Below, in pieces: positions 60,874-64,000 of a stretch of 64,000 nt of DNA. The position numbers and the translations under genes are program-made. The stretch is from assembly GCA_049340005.1 (NCBI GenBank), contig JBMPIY010000011.1, one strand, 5' to 3'. The stretch comes from CAXBDP01 sp963974465 (GTDB lineage: Bacteria; Bacteroidota; Bacteroidia; Cytophagales; Cyclobacteriaceae). The notes beneath the pieces were generated by a model. It did not search any database and had not been told where the DNA came from. It was given only the letters and a program-made list of their open reading frames with translations. Each line of letters opens with the position of its first letter. Position 1 is the first letter of the stretch.

Positions 60874-61698
60874 ATGAAAAATATTCTTGTTCCTGTTGAT
60901 TTCTCAGAACTTTCTTTGAAAGCATTAGACTTTGCGCTCAAGCTTGCCAAAGAAGCTAAATCAAAAGTATTTATCCTCAATACATTTGTAACTCCATACG
61001 AATTTGCTTCTAGACTAGATTTGGTTCTAAATTCTTACAAGAAGGATTCAGAAAAAAGGCTGAAAGAATTAATGGATTCTCTTAGTATCAAAAAAGAGTC
61101 TGAAGGTATAAATATAGTGTCTCATGTGGAAGTGGGTGAGCTAGTGAGTGTCGTAGAAAAATTTGTAAAGGAGCATGCCATAAACCTTGTGGTGATGGGT
61201 ACACAAGGAGCGTCAGGAATCAAAAAGACGCTAATTGGGAGTAATACAGCGGAGTTGCTGAAACACTGCGATTGCCCTGTATTGGCTATACCAGATAAAG
61301 CTAAGTTTACCAAGATCAATAGTTTTATTTATGCCACAGATTACCAAGAGAATGATTTGCTTGTAATCAGGCAGATAATCCAATGGAGAAAATATTTCGA
61401 TGCTAAATTGCATACGCTCCATATTGCAAAAGCTAAGAATTTTGAGACAGAGGTTCGTTTTTCAGGCTATAAAGACTACTTGAAAAAGAAGGAAGAATTT
61501 ACTGGAATAAAGCATCATTTAGTTATTAATAGTGATCCTGAAGAAGGTATTTCAGAATTTACAAAAAACAGGAAAAATTCGATTTTGGTGGTGGTTCCTC
61601 ATAAGAAATCAATTTGGGAATCATTCTTTGGCAAGAGTTTGAGTGTTACCTTAAGCTATCATACGCATTTACCAATTTTGGCATTGAGATTACCCTAA
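60874..61698 (+). CDS. Tandem universal stress protein
   Basis: A 274-residue protein of two USP domains. The first (about 1-145) starts MKNILVPVDFSELSLKALDFALKLA and contains the ATP-binding VMGTQGASGIKKTLIGSNTAELLKHCDCPVLAIP, read as GTQGASG, IGSNTAE and CPVLAIP. The second (about 150-274) is degenerate, lacking a full G-x2-G-x9-G(S/T) loop. The upstream in-frame TTG at 60787 lies on the promoter and is not the start. The 3' end overlaps the arginase-family gene by 9 bases. Confidence 0.92.
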   Translation: MKNILVPVDFSELSLKALDFALKLAKEAKSKVFILNTFVTPYEFASRLDLVLNSYKKDSEKRLKELMDSLSIKKESEGINIVSHVEVGELVSVVEKFVKEHAINLVVMGTQGASGIKKTLIGSNTAELLKHCDCPVLAIPDKAKFTKINSFIYATDYQENDLLVIRQIIQWRKYFDAKLHTLHIAKAKNFETEVRFSGYKDYLKKKEEFTGIKHHLVINSDPEEGISEFTKNRKNSILVVVPHKKSIWESFFGKSLSVTLSYHTHLPILALRLP

Positions 61699-62709
61699 GC
61701 CATAAGCTTCGATAAACGTTCTAACCAGAGCGGAGCTAACCTTCCCGTTTATTATCCAACTATTTTCATTTGGCTTGGGTGCCGACTCCGGCAAATGAAA
61801 ATAGATAGGTTTGAGTTTTTCGGTAAAAGTGTGAACTATTTGACAGACTTCTATTGGAGCAAATCCTAAAGGATTTAAGGCACTTACCGAAACTCCGGCA
61901 ATTGCATCCATATCCAATTCAAGACCTACGTTTTTAGAGTTTTTGAAATATTTGAGTGCTTTTAAGATGCTATTTTCAATATTGCCCGTCTCTTTCCGCT
62001 CTATCCATTCTCCTTTTGCAGATTCAAGTCTATTGAGCATTTCTCTGGAATTATAGGCTGTGTCTAATCCATAAACAAAGTATTTATCCAAATAGCCAGC
62101 ATCATGCGCATAGCTAAATGGATTGCCACTGTGGCGCCCCTCCAATAGCCGAAAATCTGCATGTGGATCTATATTCAATACATCAATTGGACTATTTAGG
62201 AATTTGGAATGTGCTGCGATAATTGGAAAGGCATTATTATGCCCCCCGCCTATTACAATTGGAATTAGCTCGGCAGCAATAATTTTACTTAATAGTTTTT
62301 CAACTCTAGCATCCAGCTTATTACATAGGTTTCTAAGCTTTTTCAATTCAAGCTTATGCGCAGGGTTTCGTTCAGCCGCCTGAGATTGCAAATCATCTAC
62401 ATCACATCTACCCAAGATGGCTATAGATGATGCCCCTTTAAAAGTTTGTGTATTTAAAAATGAATCTAAAAAGGCCTTCCATCCATTTTCCGCACCGGAA
62501 TTTCCCAAGTTTGCCTTTACGCCAATGGATTCTGGAATGCCTAAAATTACCATTTGGCAACCTTGTTTTCTCAATTGTTGTAATTTATCATCAAACTTGG
62601 TATTTTTAGAAGAAGGTAGCAATATCTCTTGACCAGTTTTCAACTCGTTTGGTCGGACTCTAAGTTGAGATTTGAGCTCCTTTTCAGAAAAAAGACAGAT
62701 TTCACTCAT
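61690..62709 (-). CDS. Arginase/formiminoglutamase-family enzyme
   Basis: A 339-residue ureohydrolase-fold protein. Metal ligands are clear: GGGHNNAFP (His), NIDPHADFR (DxHxD) and LDMDAIAG (DxD). The sequence type points to formimidoylglutamase (HutG-like), which hydrolyses N-formimino-glutamate in histidine breakdown; agmatinase is less likely. No other hut gene is nearby. Convergent with the USP gene, 9-base overlap. Confidence 0.87.
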   Translation of the reverse strand: MSEICLFSEKELKSQLRVRPNELKTGQEILLPSSKNTKFDDKLQQLRKQGCQMVILGIPESIGVKANLGNSGAENGWKAFLDSFLNTQTFKGASSIAILGRCDVDDLQSQAAERNPAHKLELKKLRNLCNKLDARVEKLLSKIIAAELIPIVIGGGHNNAFPIIAAHSKFLNSPIDVLNIDPHADFRLLEGRHSGNPFSYAHDAGYLDKYFVYGLDTAYNSREMLNRLESAKGEWIERKETGNIENSILKALKYFKNSKNVGLELDMDAIAGVSVSALNPLGFAPIEVCQIVHTFTEKLKPIYFHLPESAPKPNENSWIINGKVSSALVRTFIEAYGLG

Positions 62710-62885
62710 AACTAGCGCGTTTTAATCGGATTTGCATTCAATATACAGTTAAAAATTAGTTGATTTTTACTACCTTAAATTGAAATTGTGGATCCAATTG
62801 AATAAATGGATTTTTTTTAAACAGAGGCAGATTTTCAAAAATTAAGCATAAGTAAATGGGTTTGACCTTTTAATTAAATAAGAAG

Positions 62886-63563
62886 ATGAAAATTTTGATA
62901 ATAGAGGACGAGCTAAACATTCTCAAAAATATAAGAGAGTACTTAGAAAAAGAAGATTACATATGTGAACAAGCAACCACCTACGCCGAAGGTATGGATA
63001 AAGTGACTGTGTACGAATATGATTGTATATTGGTAGATATTAACTTACCTGGTGGAAATGGGCTTAAAATAGTGGAAAAGCTCAAAGAATTGAATAAGCT
63101 TGAAGGTGTAATTATCATATCGGCTAAGGATTCTGTTGAAGATAAAATAGCAGGTTTGGAGCTTGGGGCTGATGATTATCTAACAAAGCCTTTTCACCTA
63201 TCGGAGCTCAATGCTAGAATTAAATCAGTTTATAGACGCAAATCCTTTTCTGGAGCGAATCAGTTCACATTAAATAATCTCATCTTAGATTATTCAGAAA
63301 AACTTCTTCGGATTAATGAAAAGCCCATAAAGCTTACCAAAACTGAATTTGAACTATTACAATATCTGATTGCAAATAAAAACAGAGTTATTCCAAAAGA
63401 CTCAATAGCCGAACACTTGTATGGCGACCATATAGATCAAGCTGATTCGTATGACTTTTTATATAGTCATATCAAGAATTTGAAAAAGAAAATGATTGAA
63501 AATGGTTCTCAAGATTACATTAAATCAGTTTATGGAATGGGATATAAATTTGAAACTGATTAA
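62886..63563 (+). CDS. OmpR/PhoB-family response regulator
   Basis: A 225-residue two-domain regulator. Receiver: ILIIEDELNILKNI, phospho-Asp 51 in CILVDINLPGG, IISAKDS and YLTKPFHLSEL. Output: a winged helix (about 130-225) with LTKTEFELLQYLIANKNRVI and YDFLYSHIKNLKKKM, ending SVYGMGYKFE. It begins a two-component operon with the kinase gene 32 bases downstream. Confidence 0.95.
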   Translation: MKILIIEDELNILKNIREYLEKEDYICEQATTYAEGMDKVTVYEYDCILVDINLPGGNGLKIVEKLKELNKLEGVIIISAKDSVEDKIAGLELGADDYLTKPFHLSELNARIKSVYRRKSFSGANQFTLNNLILDYSEKLLRINEKPIKLTKTEFELLQYLIANKNRVIPKDSIAEHLYGDHIDQADSYDFLYSHIKNLKKKMIENGSQDYIKSVYGMGYKFETD

Positions 63564-63594
63564 TTAAACAAATAGTAGTAGCTTTACCTCTACC

Positions 63595-64000
63595 ATGAAA
63601 CTACTAGAAGTTACTCTTCGAAACTTTCTTCTTATCTTATTCTCCGTACTTGCAGTTTGGGCAATATTATTATATGCTTTCCTTAGTAGTAGTATTACTG
63701 CAAATCAAGATGCACAGTTAGAATCTCGAAAAAATACTTTGATAGAGTTTTTGGAGCAAAATCGAGATCAGATTGGGCAGATTTCGCAAATGGACAGAAA
63801 TGTAGAACTGCAGCATGTCGATGTGGTAAAATATTCTACGATGGTAGATCAATACAAGGACACTTTATTTTCGACAGGGATAAGCGCTTCGCCAATCAAA
63901 TACCGAAAGCTTACCACTAGATACAGAAACCCCGATACCAATATTCATTATCAACTTAGTATTTATGATCAAAAAGTAGATGACAATATTCTTTTGAGGA
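63595..64000 (+). CDS. Sensor histidine kinase, N-terminal part (3' end outside the window)
   Basis: An ATG at 63595 opens a frame that runs to the window end without a stop (135 codons). The N-terminus has a membrane helix (FLLILFSVLAVWAILLYAFL) followed by an extracytoplasmic helical region (ESRKNTLIEFLEQNRDQIGQI). This layout, 32 bases behind an OmpR-type regulator, fits a periplasmic-sensing histidine kinase. The kinase domains lie outside the window, so the call rests on position and topology. Confidence 0.75.
   Translation, partial: MKLLEVTLRNFLLILFSVLAVWAILLYAFLSSSITANQDAQLESRKNTLIEFLEQNRDQIGQISQMDRNVELQHVDVVKYSTMVDQYKDTLFSTGISASPIKYRKLTTRYRNPDTNIHYQLSIYDQKVDDNILLR

Overview
The window is a low-GC (by eye roughly 35-40 % G+C), gene-dense piece of a Bacteroidota chromosome, most likely from a marine or free-living member of the order Cytophagales. 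The clade call rests on TAnnTTTG-type promoter boxes, the near absence of Shine-Dalgarno sequences, many exported proteins and lipoproteins, multi-PAS histidine kinases, a LuxC-type acyl-CoA reductase beside a dicluster ferredoxin, and family members typical of that phylum. No rRNA, tRNA, CRISPR array, prophage or intact transposase was seen.

Layout. 0-3.3 kb: tail of a DUF58 protein, ferredoxin, acyl-CoA reductase and a short-chain fatty acid transporter. 3.4-13.9 kb: aconitase, S41, M14 and TPR exported proteins, a TPR sensor kinase, an iodotyrosine-deiodinase-like nitroreductase and a TraB/GumN protein. 13.85-18.4 kb (minus strand): a phenylalanine hydroxylase gene followed by hisH-hisA-hisF-hisIE and a CtlX-type amidinohydrolase, preceded by a promoter, a tyrosine-rich leader peptide and an intrinsic terminator. 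18.4-32.4 kb: exported hypotheticals, waaA, rsgA, CsbD, NlpE, the ergothioneine pair egtB-egtD, an S10 peptidase and a second DnaE-type polymerase. 32.7-39.1 kb: a ten-PAS histidine kinase with two receiver proteins. 39.2-46.8 kb: a carotenoid-type oxidoreductase, PTPS-folE-SDR (a tetrahydrobiopterin-type set), flavin reductase, an exported nuclease and an alpha/beta-hydrolase-OsmC fusion. 47-53.9 kb: three more signalling genes ending in a receiver-adenylate cyclase, then YitT, an HD protein and MsrB. 53.9-58.3 kb: a scarred region with gene remnants and two copies of a palindrome-rich block around a SRPBCC gene. 58.4-64 kb: deoxynucleoside kinase, hydrolase, universal stress protein, an arginase-family enzyme and the start of a two-component system.

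How parts fit. Phenylalanine hydroxylase needs a tetrahydropterin, and the PTPS-folE-SDR cluster 23 kb away could supply it. The leader peptide has six tyrosine codons within seven and sits before a terminator, so this organism may make tyrosine from phenylalanine and control the step by attenuation.

The strongest unexplained DNA-level signal is the non-palindromic octamer GCGGGAGG, found 37 times by eye on the two strands, in all six codon phases and in three intergenic spots. It is absent from the scarred region at 53.2-58.9 kb.
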